Source of the DNA: RPQJ01 sp963777725
GTDB taxonomy: Bacteria; Pseudomonadota; Gammaproteobacteria; Steroidobacterales; Steroidobacteraceae
Length of the DNA: 64,000 nt
Reading direction: 5' to 3'
Assembly: GCA_963777725.1 (NCBI GenBank)
Contig: CAVZRR010000014.1
Coordinates: forward strand, 259,403-323,402
Shown here: piece after piece, positions 8,438-18,900 of the stretch
How positions within the stretch are numbered: the first letter of the stretch is position 1
Layout: every line of letters begins with the position of its first letter
The notes under the pieces: model-generated
Told to the model about the DNA's origin: nothing
The model's database searches: none
The model's input: only the letters and a program-made list of their open reading frames with translations
Position numbers and translations under genes: made by a program

Positions 8438-9295
8438 TCAATCCGTCCGCGGGTCGAGCGCGTCGCGCAGCCCGTCGCCCAGGAAATTCAGGCACAGCAA
8501 CAGCAGCGCGAGCACCGCGGACGGCACCAGCAACTGCCAGGGGGCCGTCTCCATCTCGAGCGCGCCCTCCGCGACCAGCCGCCCGAGGCTCGTCAGGGGT
8601 TCCTGCACGCCGAGCCCGAGAAAGCTCAGGAAGCTCTCGAACAGGATCACCTGCGGCACGGTGAGCGTCGCGTAGACCACGACCGTGCCGAGCACGTTCG
8701 GCACGATGTGCCGCGCGATGATCCGGTGCGCGGGCAGTCCGAGCGTGATCGCGGCCGCGACGAACTCGCGTTGGCGCAGCGCCATTGCCTGGCCGCGCAC
8801 GATGCGCGCCATCGTGAGCCAGCCGACCGCGCCGATCGCAAGGAAGATCAGCCACAGGCTGCGGCCGAACACGACGGTCAGGATGATCACGAAGAACATG
8901 TACGGCAGCGCGTAGAGCACGTCGACGAAACGCATCATCCAGTCGTCGACTCGGCCGCCCAGGTACCCGGCGGTCGCGCCCCAGGCGACCCCGATCGCGA
9001 GGCTGACCAGCGTCGCGAGCACGGCGACAAGCAGCGATACCTGCGTGCCCGACCAGACACGAACGAACAGGTCGCGGCCGTTGCTGTCGGTGCCGAACCA
9101 ATGGCCGTTTGCGAGCGACGGCGGCGACGCCAGCGGGCTCAGCGTCCAGTCCACCTGGTCGATCGCATGTCGGCTCGCGACCGGTGCGAGCAGCGAAGCC
9201 AGCACGAGCAGCACCAGCACGCCACCCGCGACGACTGCCGCGCGATTGGTGCGCAGCCGGCGCGCGGCCTCGCTCCAAAGTCCGCCTTCACTCAT
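8438..9295 (-). CDS. ABC transporter permease, OppC/DppC-like
   Basis: An inner-membrane permease of 285 residues. An N-terminal helix (VVAGGVLVLLVLASLLAPVA) is followed by a periplasmic loop with SLANGHWFGTDSNGRDLFVR, the hallmark of OppC/DppC proteins, then five helices and an EAA-type loop (ITLGLPAHRIIARHIVPNVL) that contacts the ATPases. The ATG at 9295 overlaps the end of the oppB-like gene by eight bases; a start at 9322 would overlap more and gives an atypical N-terminus. Substrate is not evident. Confidence 0.85.
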   Translation of the reverse strand: MSEGGLWSEAARRLRTNRAAVVAGGVLVLLVLASLLAPVASRHAIDQVDWTLSPLASPPSLANGHWFGTDSNGRDLFVRVWSGTQVSLLVAVLATLVSLAIGVAWGATAGYLGGRVDDWMMRFVDVLYALPYMFFVIILTVVFGRSLWLIFLAIGAVGWLTMARIVRGQAMALRQREFVAAAITLGLPAHRIIARHIVPNVLGTVVVYATLTVPQVILFESFLSFLGLGVQEPLTSLGRLVAEGALEMETAPWQLLVPSAVLALLLLCLNFLGDGLRDALDPRTD

Positions 9296-10211
9296 GGCGG
9301 ATCCGCGGATCGAGCCAGCCATAGAGCAGGTCCACCGCGAGATTGAGCAGCAGGATCAGCGCTGCGTAGAAGATCACCATGCCCATCACCAGCGTGTAGT
9401 CGCGGTTGATCGCACCCTGCACGAAGTAGCGTCCGACGCCCGGCAGGCCGAAGACCTGCTCGACCACCAGCGATCCCGTCAGCAACGCTGCGGCCGCCGG
9501 GCCCAGGAAACTGATCACGGGCAACAGCGTCGGCTTCAAGGCGTGCCGGCCCAGCACGACGCGCTCGTCGAGACCCTTGGCACGGGCCGTGCGGATGTAG
9601 CCCGACTGCAGGACCTCGAGCAGGCTGCCGCGCGTGAGCCTCGCGACGTAGGCGACGAACGGCAGCGCCAGTGTGATCACGGGCAGTACCATGTGCCGCA
9701 CGCTGCCGGACTCCCAGCCCGCCACCGGCAGCCACCCGAGTCGAATGCCGAACACCAGCGCCAGCACCGGTGCGACGACGAATCCGGGCACCGCGATGCC
9801 CGCGAGCGCCACCGACATCACGACGTGGTCCACCCAGCCGTTCCGGCGCAGCGCGGCCAGCATGCCGAGCGGCACGCCGAGCAGCACGGCGAACGTGAGT
9901 GCGGCCGCTCCAATCGTCAGCGTCACCGGTAAGCCGTTGCCGATCAGTTCCGCGACCGTGAAATCCTTCATGCGGAACGACGGGCCGAGGTCGCCGCGTG
10001 CAAGGCCGGCTAGATAGCGGCCAAACTGCGCGAGCACCGGCTGGTCGAGGCCGTACGCCGCCTGCAGGTTGGCGGCGATCTCCGGCGGCAGCGTCTGCTC
10101 GGCATCGAACGGGCCACCGGGCGCGGCGCGCATCAGGAAGAATGCCGCTGCGACGATCAACAGGAACGTCGGGACGACCCCGAGGAGCCTGCGCAGCGCG
10201 TAGCCCAGCAT
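9288..10211 (-). CDS. ABC transporter permease, OppB/DppB-like
   Basis: A 307-residue permease with six predicted helices, the first being GVVPTFLLIVAAAFFLMRAAPGG, a sequence shape typical of OppB/DppB. The EAA loop reads YIRTARAKGLDERVVLGRHA and the C-terminus ends in DLLYGWLDPRIRHE, where family members end DxxYxxxDPRIR. A strong GAGGAG ribosome site precedes the ATG. It is the first gene of the ABC cassette, 20 bases after the MFS gene. No gene for a periplasmic substrate-binding protein lies in or beside this cassette, which is unusual for this importer type. Confidence 0.87.
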   Translation of the reverse strand: MLGYALRRLLGVVPTFLLIVAAAFFLMRAAPGGPFDAEQTLPPEIAANLQAAYGLDQPVLAQFGRYLAGLARGDLGPSFRMKDFTVAELIGNGLPVTLTIGAAALTFAVLLGVPLGMLAALRRNGWVDHVVMSVALAGIAVPGFVVAPVLALVFGIRLGWLPVAGWESGSVRHMVLPVITLALPFVAYVARLTRGSLLEVLQSGYIRTARAKGLDERVVLGRHALKPTLLPVISFLGPAAAALLTGSLVVEQVFGLPGVGRYFVQGAINRDYTLVMGMVIFYAALILLLNLAVDLLYGWLDPRIRHE

Positions 10212-10231
10212 GCTCTGCTCCTCCTCGCCCT

Positions 10232-11461
10232 TCAGTGCGCGGCCCGTGCCGGCAGCCGCACGGACAGGATGGCAACCAGCGACGCCGCGATCAGCACGAC
10301 GATCACCGAGAACCCGAGCTGGTAACTCTGCGTGACGTCGAACAGCGCCCCGGTCACCCAGGGACCGAGCGCGCCGCCCGTCGCGTCGAGCACGGTGATG
10401 CCACCCAGGATCTTGCCGAGCGAGCGAGCGCCGAATACGTCCGCGACCAGTCCTTGCAGCATCGTGTAATTGCCGCCCCAGCCGAGGCCGAACAGGTACA
10501 GGGCCGGCATCACGAGCTTCGCGTTCAGCGAGGCGAGCATCACGCCGCCGGCGAACATCAGCGCCAGGCAGCCGCCGAACACCGCCTTGCGCGGCAACAG
10601 GTCGGCGAGCGCCCCGGCAGCGATCTTGCCGACGAGTCCCATGACGAACAGCGGGAAATAGGCGCGTGCGGCCTCGGTTGGGCCGAACCCGAGGTCGGAC
10701 ATGTGCAGGAACAGGTTATTGGCGAGGCCGAGGATCGCATAGAAAGTGCAGAACGCCGCGGTGCCGATCAGCCAGAAGTTCCTCGACCGGATGGCCGCGC
10801 CGAACTCGTAGCCGCCGAGCAGCCGCGGGTCCACGCCCGCGCTCGCGGCCTCGGCACCGAACGCCTTGAGACCGATCCGGTCGGGCCACTCCTTGACGGC
10901 GAACAGGATGATCGGCAGCAGCAGCAGCGGGATCAGGCAGATGATCAGGAAGGCCTCGCGCCAGCCATGCTCGGCGATCAGCGCCGCGTTCAACTGCGGG
11001 ATCACGGCATTGCCGAGGCTCGTGCCGGACAGCATCAAGCCGAGCGCGAGGCCACGCTTGGCGACGAACCAGCGCGAAACGATCGTGACGCAGATAACGA
11101 GGCCGGCACCGGCGAGCGCGCCACCCATCAGTGCACGCATCAGGTAGACACCGGCCAGCGAGTCGATCGTGCTGAAGCCGTAGAGCGCGCCGACCAGCAG
11201 CAGCACGCCCACGGTCATCACCGGCCGCACGCCGTAGCGGTCCGCCAGCCAGCCGCCCACCGGCGCGAGCGCGCCCGACACCAGCAGCTGGATCGTGTCG
11301 CCGAACTTGAGCGGGCCGCGCTCGACGTTGAGTTCGGCGAGCAGCTTCGCGTCGAAGACGTTCATGCCCGCGAGCGTCAGCGCATTCGTGACCCAGATGA
11401 TCACGAAGGCCGGCAGCACGATGCCCCACCAACCGTAGAACTGCCAGCTCGGACGATTCAC
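10232..11461 (-). CDS. MFS transporter (oxalate/monocarboxylate-carrier-like)
   Basis: A 12-helix secondary carrier of 409 residues. It starts at a GTG (NRPSWQFYGWWGIVLPAF follows), because the YGWW motif before helix 1 is conserved in carboxylate-type MFS proteins. GGWLADRYGVRPV between helices 2 and 3 is the MFS signature loop, and a related ALADLLPRKAV is found at the symmetric place in the second half. It begins 11 bases after the FAD oxidase stop and ends 20 bases before the oppB-like gene. A link to the substrate or product of the oxidase is plausible but only from position. Confidence 0.8.
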   Translation of the reverse strand: MNRPSWQFYGWWGIVLPAFVIIWVTNALTLAGMNVFDAKLLAELNVERGPLKFGDTIQLLVSGALAPVGGWLADRYGVRPVMTVGVLLLVGALYGFSTIDSLAGVYLMRALMGGALAGAGLVICVTIVSRWFVAKRGLALGLMLSGTSLGNAVIPQLNAALIAEHGWREAFLIICLIPLLLLPIILFAVKEWPDRIGLKAFGAEAASAGVDPRLLGGYEFGAAIRSRNFWLIGTAAFCTFYAILGLANNLFLHMSDLGFGPTEAARAYFPLFVMGLVGKIAAGALADLLPRKAVFGGCLALMFAGGVMLASLNAKLVMPALYLFGLGWGGNYTMLQGLVADVFGARSLGKILGGITVLDATGGALGPWVTGALFDVTQSYQLGFSVIVVLIAASLVAILSVRLPARAAH

Positions 11462-11472
11462 GGGGCCGGAGT

Positions 11473-13098
11473 CTACACGGTCGGCGCAGCGAACCCGAGC
11501 ACGCCTGGGTTCATCAGGCTGCGCGGATCGAGATGCCGCTTGAGCGCGTCGAGCATCGCCAGCGTGCCGGCATCGAGCGATGCGCGGTACCGATAGAGCT
11601 TGCCGATCTGGAAGCTCGCGGCGCCGCTCGCCGCGAACAGGTCCGCGAGTTCCCCGCGCAGTTGCGCGACGAGCTGCCGTGCCGGCAGGTTCTCCGCGAA
11701 CACCGGCAGCTTCGCGAGGTACGTTGGATCGAGCACCGTCTCGTGGAACGCTTGGCGGGCATCCGGCCAGTAGATGCACGGTTCGACGAGCACGCCGTTG
11801 CCGCCGACGGTGCAGCTGAGACAACCGTGGTCGATGCCGAGTCGCTCGAGCTCGGTCGCATGCCGCGCGAAGACGGCCTCGCAGGCGGCGAACATCGCCG
11901 CGCCACGCGACAGCGGCACGACGCAATGCACCGGTACCCAGCGCTCGCCGCCTGGCCCGAGCATGCTGTTCAATTCCATGAACGGATTGGCCCGCATCAC
12001 CTTCGGGATCGTGTTCTCGACCTCGCGGGCCCGCCCATCGGCCAGCGCGCGAATGCGGGCGCAACGCGACTCGGCGTCGGCAGCGTCGCGCCCGTCCACG
12101 CCGAGGTGCACCGAGAACCCCCCCGCGTCGAGGAAGTTGCGCCCGGCGAGCACGACCTTGGCGCCCTCCTTGAGGCCTGCGAGCACGCCGCCCGCCGAAC
12201 GGACGACCTGGCCGAGCGCCTTGGCGTCCTCGGCGAGGCTGACGCGCCTCATGCGCACCGCCTGCAGCCCGGGATCAAACGCCATGCACTCGCTCGCCAG
12301 TCCCTCGCGCGCCACGTCGGCCATCAGGCCGAACACGGCCTCGGCATCGGCAAGGCTGAACGACAGGTAGCGCGATTCGGCCGGCGCCGGGATCAGCCGC
12401 AACGTTGCGCGGGCCTTGATGCCGAAAGCGCCGCAGTCGCCGGTGAACAGGCTGCTCAGGTCCGGACCGAAGTGGCGGAAGAACGGCACGCCGTGGGCCA
12501 GCGCAGCGCCGCCCGTCTTCAGTAACGAGCCGTCGGCGAGCACGACCTCGAGCGCGAGCAGGCTCTCCTGCACCGGACCGTGCAGGCCCGAACCCAGGAA
12601 GATGCTGCCCTGCGAAAGTGCGCCGCCGACCGTCGCGCGCAGCCCGGACAATGGCCCCCAGTAAGGCGTACGCAGCGCGTGTGGCGCCAAGGCCTCCGCC
12701 AGCTCTTTCCAGGTCACGCCGCACTCGACCGTCACGTAATGATCCCGTGGATTGATCTCGACGATCCGATTCAAGCGTGTCGTGTCGAAGGTGACGGTGT
12801 TCTCGCGGATCGGCAGGTAGCCGTCGGTGTAGGACATGCCGCCACCCCGCGCGACGACGGCGGCGCCCGCTGCGGTGACGAGTCGCACCGCAGCCGCGAG
12901 TTCATCAACCGAACCCGGACGCACGACCGCGAGCGGCGGCACGCCGCTGCCGTGGACGTCTTGCGCGTGGAAGCGACGGTTTGCTGCGTCGGTGAGCACG
13001 TGCGCGCCGCCCAGCAGCGCGACGAGCTGCGCGGGAAGGTCCGCACACGCGTGCTCGACCGCGCCACCGGCATGCTGGCCCGAGTCGTCCAGTTTCAT
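11473..13098 (-). CDS. FAD-binding oxidase (GlcD/vanillyl-alcohol-oxidase-like)
   Basis: A 541-residue flavoprotein of the PCMH family. The FAD domain shows LAVVRPGSVDELAAAVRLV, AAVVARGGGMSYTDG, and the pyrophosphate loop region GPLSGLRATVGGALSQGS; GDCGAFGIKARATL closes that domain. The C-terminal half, ending HLDPRSLMNPGVLGF, fits the FAD-linked oxidase C-terminal domain (compare the family's DPxxxxNPG end). Cytosolic, no signal peptide. The ATG overlaps the ligA stop as ATGA. Such enzymes oxidise 2-hydroxy acids, aldonolactones or phenolic alcohols; the substrate here is unknown. The downstream MFS carrier may serve the same compound. Confidence 0.8.
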   Translation of the reverse strand: MKLDDSGQHAGGAVEHACADLPAQLVALLGGAHVLTDAANRRFHAQDVHGSGVPPLAVVRPGSVDELAAAVRLVTAAGAAVVARGGGMSYTDGYLPIRENTVTFDTTRLNRIVEINPRDHYVTVECGVTWKELAEALAPHALRTPYWGPLSGLRATVGGALSQGSIFLGSGLHGPVQESLLALEVVLADGSLLKTGGAALAHGVPFFRHFGPDLSSLFTGDCGAFGIKARATLRLIPAPAESRYLSFSLADAEAVFGLMADVAREGLASECMAFDPGLQAVRMRRVSLAEDAKALGQVVRSAGGVLAGLKEGAKVVLAGRNFLDAGGFSVHLGVDGRDAADAESRCARIRALADGRAREVENTIPKVMRANPFMELNSMLGPGGERWVPVHCVVPLSRGAAMFAACEAVFARHATELERLGIDHGCLSCTVGGNGVLVEPCIYWPDARQAFHETVLDPTYLAKLPVFAENLPARQLVAQLRGELADLFAASGAASFQIGKLYRYRASLDAGTLAMLDALKRHLDPRSLMNPGVLGFAAPTV

Positions 13099-15119
13099 TC
13101 CGGCTCCGATGCGCCGAGGCGCCGCTTGAACTCGTCTTCGTCGACGACCGTCACGCCGAACTCCTGCGCCTTGCGCAGCTTGGAGCCCGCTTCCGCACCG
13201 GCGACCAGCAGCGTCGTCTTGCGGGACACCGAATCGGTGACGGTGGCCCCGGCCGCGCGCGCAGCGTCGCGGGCCTGGTCGCGCGTCATCGAAGCCAGCG
13301 TCCCGGTGATCACCAGCGTTTCGCCACTGAGCGGACCCGATTCGACGCTGCGGACCGGCGTGCCCTCGGTCCACGACACGCCGCGCTCCCGCAACGCCGC
13401 AAGCACCGCGCGGTTGCGCTCCTCGGCGAAGAAATCTCGCACGTGCGCAGCCACGACTGGACCCACGTCGCGCACCTGCTCGATTTCCTCGGCACTTGCG
13501 CCCGCGATCGCCTCGAGACCTCCGAAGTGGTTGGCGAGCGCCAGCGCCGTGGATTCGCCCACGTCGCGGATGCCGAGCGCGAACAGGAAGCGCGCCAGCG
13601 TCGTGCGCTTGCTGCGCTCGAGGGCCTCGACCAGGTTCGCCGCCGACTTCGCGCCCATGCGCTCGAGACCGGCCAGCTCGTCGGCCGTCAGTGAGTACAG
13701 GTCGGCCGGCGTCTCGACCCGACCCGCATCGACGAGTTGCTCGACGAGCTTGTCGCCCAGCCCCTCGATGTCCATCGCGCGCCGCGACGCGAAGTGCCGC
13801 AGCGCCTCGCGCCTTTGCGCGCGGCACACGAGCCCGCCGGAGCAGCGCGCGACCGCCTCTCCCTCGGCGCGCGTCACGTGCGAACCGCAGACCGGGCAGC
13901 GCGCCGGCAACACGACGCTGCGCGCGTCCGGCGGGCGCAGGTCGGGAATGACACGGACCACTTCCGGGATCACGTCGCCCGCGCGACGCACGACGACCGT
14001 GTCGCCGATCCGGACGTCCTTGCGCGCGAGCTCGTCCATGTTGTGCAGCGTAACGTTGCTGACCGTGACGCCGCCCACGAACACCGGCTCGAGGCGCGCG
14101 ACCGGCGTCAGCGCGCCGGTACGTCCGACCTGGAACTCGACGTCCCTGACGACCGTCGTCTCCTCCTGCGCAGGGAACTTGTGCGCGACCGCCCAGCGCG
14201 GCGCGCGCGAGACGAACCCGAGGTCGCGCTGCCAGTCGAGACGGTCCACCTTGTAGACGACGCCATCGATCTCGTAGCCGAGCGCATTGCGCCGCCGCCC
14301 CATGGCCTGGTAGTACTCGATGCAGCCCATCACACCCGCGACCACCGTGATCGCCGGGCAGGTCCGCAAGCCCAGCTCGCGCAACGCACCCAGCAGTTCG
14401 CTGTGCCGGCGCGGCATCGCCCAGCCTGCGGTCGCACCGACGCCGTAGAAGAACACGTCGAGCGCCCGGCGCTCCGTCACCTTAGGGTCGAGCTGGCGCA
14501 GGCTGCCCGCAGCCGCATTGCGCGGATTGACGAAGGTCTTCTCGCCATTCTCGGCCGCCCGCCGGTTGAGTTGCTCGAAGGCGCGGCGCGACATGAAGAC
14601 TTCGCCGCGCACCTCGAGCAGCGGCGGCGCGTCGCCGCGCAGCGTGAGCGGCACGGAGCGGATCGTGCGCACGTTCGCGGTGACGTCCTCGCCCTTGGTC
14701 CCGTCGCCGCGGGTCGCCGCCTGCGTCAGCCGCCCGGACTCGTAACGCAGGCTGATGGCCAGGCCATCGAGCTTCGGCTCCGCCGAATAGTCGACCGCGT
14801 CGGTGTCCAGCCGCTCGCGGACACGCCGGTCGAAATCGAGGACGTCCTGCTCGCTGAACGCATTCTCGAGCGAGAGCATCGGCACCGCGTGCACGACCTC
14901 ACCGAAAGTGCCGGAGGCTGCGCCGCCGACGCGCTGCGTGGGCGAATCGGGCGTGACCAGCTCGGGATGCGCCGTCTCGAGCTCGCGAAGTTCGCCGAGC
15001 AGCGCGTCGTAGCGCGCGTCGGAGATCTCCGGATCGTCGAGCACGTAATAGCGGTGATCGTGCCGCCGGACCTGCTCGCGCAGCTCTTTGATGCGTCCTG
15101 CGGCGTCGCGGGCAGCCAT
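13095..15119 (-). CDS. ligA: NAD-dependent DNA ligase
   Basis: LigA of normal length (674 residues), joining nicks in replication and repair using NAD. In order: Ia domain with HDHRYYVLDDPEISDARYD, adenylation domain with the nucleotide-accepting lysine K116 in AEPKLDGLAIS, OB fold, a four-cysteine zinc site (CPVCGSHV, then CSGG and CRAQ) near residues 405-430, helix-hairpin-helix repeats (GLGDKLVEQLV, LERMGAKSAANLV), and a C-terminal BRCT domain from about 590. The start lies 12 bases downstream of the zipA reading, the usual gammaproteobacterial neighbour. The stop overlaps the next gene's ATG. Confidence 0.97.
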   Translation of the reverse strand: MAARDAAGRIKELREQVRRHDHRYYVLDDPEISDARYDALLGELRELETAHPELVTPDSPTQRVGGAASGTFGEVVHAVPMLSLENAFSEQDVLDFDRRVRERLDTDAVDYSAEPKLDGLAISLRYESGRLTQAATRGDGTKGEDVTANVRTIRSVPLTLRGDAPPLLEVRGEVFMSRRAFEQLNRRAAENGEKTFVNPRNAAAGSLRQLDPKVTERRALDVFFYGVGATAGWAMPRRHSELLGALRELGLRTCPAITVVAGVMGCIEYYQAMGRRRNALGYEIDGVVYKVDRLDWQRDLGFVSRAPRWAVAHKFPAQEETTVVRDVEFQVGRTGALTPVARLEPVFVGGVTVSNVTLHNMDELARKDVRIGDTVVVRRAGDVIPEVVRVIPDLRPPDARSVVLPARCPVCGSHVTRAEGEAVARCSGGLVCRAQRREALRHFASRRAMDIEGLGDKLVEQLVDAGRVETPADLYSLTADELAGLERMGAKSAANLVEALERSKRTTLARFLFALGIRDVGESTALALANHFGGLEAIAGASAEEIEQVRDVGPVVAAHVRDFFAEERNRAVLAALRERGVSWTEGTPVRSVESGPLSGETLVITGTLASMTRDQARDAARAAGATVTDSVSRKTTLLVAGAEAGSKLRKAQEFGVTVVDEDEFKRRLGASEPE

Positions 15120-15131
15120 CGATCGGCTGCG

Positions 15132-15942
15132 TCAGTGGCCGGGCGGGTGCGCCGCGCGGCTGCGCTCGAACTCGGCGACCTCTTCGCGCAGCTGGCCGAT
15201 GCGCTGCAGGCTGAGCTGCGCGCCGCGGTCGTCCTGCAGGACCCCGCCGAGCCGCTCCGCCAGCAGCCGCGCGGCGCCGATCAGCTCGTCGAGCGCGTGC
15301 TGCGACGGCAGCGGTCCCGGCAGCACCGTGAACATCGCCACGCCGCGATAGTCGATGCCGCCCATGGCGTCCGGGTCGAACGTGCCCGGCTCCCGCAGGC
15401 TGGCGAGGCTGCAGAGCGGCCGGCCGGAGGCGTCGAAGCGATGGAAGATGTCGTAGCGCCCGAATTCGAAGCCCTCGGCGACGATCGCCTCGCGCAACAG
15501 GCTGCCCGCGAACATCGATGGCGGCGGCGCGGCGACGCGGATCGCGACGATCTTCTGTGGTGGCGCGGGCTTGCGTTCCTCGGCCGGCGGCGCGGCAGCA
15601 CGCGGCGGCTCCGGTGCTGCGACTTCCACCGCCGCCTCGAATCGTGGCTCGCGCCGCGGCGGTGCCGCTTCGTGTCGCGCTGCGGGGCTCGTCCGCTTCG
15701 ATCTCGAGCGCCGGCAGCTCATCGATCTCGTCCACCGCCTCGACCTCGTCCCAGACGGAGGGCTCGACGCGGGCTGCAGGCGGGGTCACGGTCGTTACGG
15801 ACGGCGCGCGCAGCGGCTCGACGCGCGTCACTCGATCAGGCTCGGGCGCAGCGGAGCGCTTGCGAGCCCGGACACCCCAGGCATACAGCCCGGCGATCAA
15901 CGCGAGGCCGGCGACGAGCAGGATCCAGCGCAGTTCCGCCAT
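15132..15942 (-). pseudogene. zipA: Cell-division protein ZipA, one-base frameshift
   Basis: Two readings join into one ZipA. The ATG at 15942 gives the N-terminal membrane anchor (LRWILLVAGLALIAGLYAWG), a basic patch and an acidic Pro/Ala linker (VDEIDELPALEIEADEP). The C-terminal FtsZ-binding domain is in another frame: VAIRVAAPPPSMFAGSLLRE, FGRYDIFHRFDASGRPLCSL, FTVLPGPLPSQHALDELI. The switch falls at about 15681-15692 around a CCCC run, and removing one base restores a single reading of about 269 residues. ZipA tethers FtsZ to the membrane and is often essential, so a sequence or assembly error is more likely than true loss. It lies 7 bases after smc and 12 before ligA. Confidence 0.85.
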
Positions 15943-15949
15943 GGCGCGC

Positions 15950-18900
15950 TCAGACGGCTGCCAGCCGTACGGCCTCGTCGACGTCCACTGCGACGAGGCG
16001 CGACACGCCGGGCTCGTTCATCGTCACGCCGAGCAGCTGGTTGGCCATCTCCATCGTGGACTTGTTGTGGGTCACGAACACGAACTGCACCCGGCTCGAC
16101 ATCTCGCGGACGATCTCGCAGAAGCGGCCGACGTTGTTCTCGTCGAGCGGCGCGTCCACCTCGTCGAGCAGGCAGAACGGGGCCGGATTGAGTTCGAAGA
16201 TCGAGAACACGAGCGCGACGGCGGTCAGCGCCTTCTCGCCGCCCGACAGCTGGCTGATGGAGCTGTTCCGCTTGCCCGGTGGCCGCGCCATGATCGCGAC
16301 CCCGGACTCGAGGACGTCGTCGCCGGTAAGCTCGAGGTAGGCGTGCCCACCGCCGAACAGCCGCGGGAACTTGTCCTTGAGCCCCGCGTTGACGCGGTCG
16401 AAGGTATCCTGGAAGCGGCTGCGCGTTTCGCGATCGATCTTGCGGATCGCGTCTTCGAGCGTCGTCAGCGCGTCCGTGAGGTCGGTGAACTGGCGGTCGA
16501 GGTATTCCTTGCGCTCGGACTGCTCGCGGAACTCGTCGATCGCAGCGAGGTTGACCTGCCCGAGCCGCTCGATCTTCTCGGAGGTCTCTGCCAGTCGCTG
16601 CTCCCAGCCAACGACGTCCGCCTCCGGCACCAGCGCCGCGACCACGTCGGTGAGTTCAAGCCGCGTCGCAGTGAACTGCTCCAGCAGCGTTTCGCGGCGC
16701 ACTTTGAGCTCCTGCACCGAGAACTTGACGTTCTCGAGCAGGTCGCGCGCGTCCTGCACGGCGGTTTCCGCCCGGGCGCGCTGCTCGTCGAGCTCACGCA
16801 GGCTGGCATCGAGCGCTTCCATGCCGCGCCGCGCCGTGGCGAGTTCGTCCTCGACGGCGACCCGCACCTGCAGCGCCTGCTGCAGCGCGGTGGCGAGCCG
16901 CGACTCGGCTTCCTCCGCCGCCACGAGTTGCGACTCGAGGTCGCCGCGCCGCGCCGCGAAGTGCGTCATCTGGCCATCGAGGCGTGCCAGGCTCGCGAGC
17001 AGGGATTGGTGGCCCGTGCGACGCGACTCGACGCGAATCGCGGCTTCGCTCGCGGCATTGCGCGCACCGTCCGCCCGCTGCCGCGCGTCCGTCAGCGCCT
17101 GTCGCAGCACGTCCCGTTCGGATTCGAGCGCGCGACGCTGCTCCTCGAGATCGGCCATGCGGCCCACGGCCTCCTCGAGTCGCGCGCGCGCGGAGCGGTT
17201 GCCCGCGTTGGCCACCTCGAGCGCGCCCTCGAGCTCGGCGAGCTCTGCCGCGAGCTGCTGCATGCGTGCATTGCGCTGCTCGGCGCGAGCCCGCAGCCCG
17301 TCGAGCTGCGAGCGCAGGTTCATGTGTGCCGCACCGCTGCGCGACAACTGGCCCTGGCCGTCGGCGATGTGGTCCTCGGTCTCGCGGACCCGGCCCCGCA
17401 CGCCCTCGAGCTCTTCGTCGAGCGCGCGACAACGCGCCTGCAGCCCGTCGAGCTCCGACCGCTGGCGGCGCAGGTCCTGCTCGCGCTCGATGACGCCCTC
17501 GTGGGCGTCGCGATCGCGGCTGACGCGCAACCAGTCCGGGCCGATCCAGAGGCCGTCCCTGGTGATCACCGATTGTCCGGCGCGCAATTGCGGCCGCACC
17601 GCCAGCGCTTCGGCCAGCGTGTCCGTTGCGACGACGCCTTCAAACAGCGCGTCGAGCCCGGCCGGCCCCTGTACGCGCGCGCGCAGGCTGCCGCTCACGT
17701 GCCCGCTGCCAGCCGGGCCCTGGGCGCCGGCAAAGAAAGTCACCGTGCCCGCCGAGAGACTCTCGAGCATCCCCGCCACGTCGTCGAGCGAGTCGATGCA
17801 GACGGCCTCGAGATACGAGCCGAGCACGGTTTCGACCGCGCGCTCCCAGCCGGCATCCACTGACAGCTGGCGCGCGAGGCGCGGGCGTTCGTCGAGGCCG
17901 CGCGACTTGAGCCAGTCGACGACCTTGCCCTGGCTCTGGCCGAGCGCAGCGCGCTGCAGCGCCTCGAGCGACACGATGCGTCCCTCGACGTCCTGCAGCT
18001 CCCGCCGGGCGAGCCGCGAGGCTTCGGCGAGTTCCCGCTCGCGACCGCGCTCGGATTGCAGCGATGCGACGAATTCCGTCATGCGCGCCCGCACGGCCTC
18101 GAGCGCCGCAAGGGCCTCGGTCTCCGAGCGTTCGATGTCGCCGAGCGTCGCGGCGACGTCGGCTGCGGCAAGGTTGCCGTGTTCCTGCGTCGCGCGCTCG
18201 CGCTGCGCGATCAGCCGGCGCAGCTGGTTGTCCATTTCCTCGAGACGCGCCCGCTCGGCTTCCGCTGCGGACGACGCGCCACGCAGCGACTGGTTGAATC
18301 CCTCCCAGCGCTCCTGCCACTCGTGCATCGCGGACTCTGCCGCCGCGAGCTCGACGGCCGCGGCCTCCTCGGCCGCCCGCGCCGACTCGAGGCCGGGCTC
18401 GAGCTCCGCGAGCGCGGCCTGCAGTTCGGCCGCCTGCGCCGCGTCACGCACCCGGTGGGCCTCGGCTTCCTGCAGGCCCTGGCCGACCTGCTCGAGTTCC
18501 TGTCGCTGGCGGCTGCGCATCTCGCGCGAGTGCTCGATCGCCTGCTCGTTGCGCGAGATCTCCGCGCCCACCTGGTAGTAGCGGCCCTGCACTTCGGAGA
18601 GCACCTCGGCCCGCGCGTCGTGCTCGTGCCGCGCGCGCTCGATCGCCGCCTCGTGCGAGCGTTGCTCGGCGAGCGCAGCCTGCAGAGCGAGGTCGCGCTC
18701 GTTCAGGATCGCCTGGCGCGCGCCGGCCTCGCTTTCGACCTCGCGCAACCTGAGCGCAAGCAGTTCGGCCTGCAGCTGTCGCTCGTCCTGCTTCAGCGCC
18801 TGGTAACGCCGTGCGGTGGCGGCCTGCCGCTGCAGGTGGCGCAGTTGCTTCTCGACCTCGTCGCGCAGGTCGGAGAGCCGTGCGAGGTTCTCGCGGGTGT

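Noticed and set aside
15675..15700. Programmed +1 frameshifting at the CCC-C run in zipA
   Set aside because: No ZipA is known to use it, no stop codon lies at the switch, and four similar shifts in other genes have no common motif.
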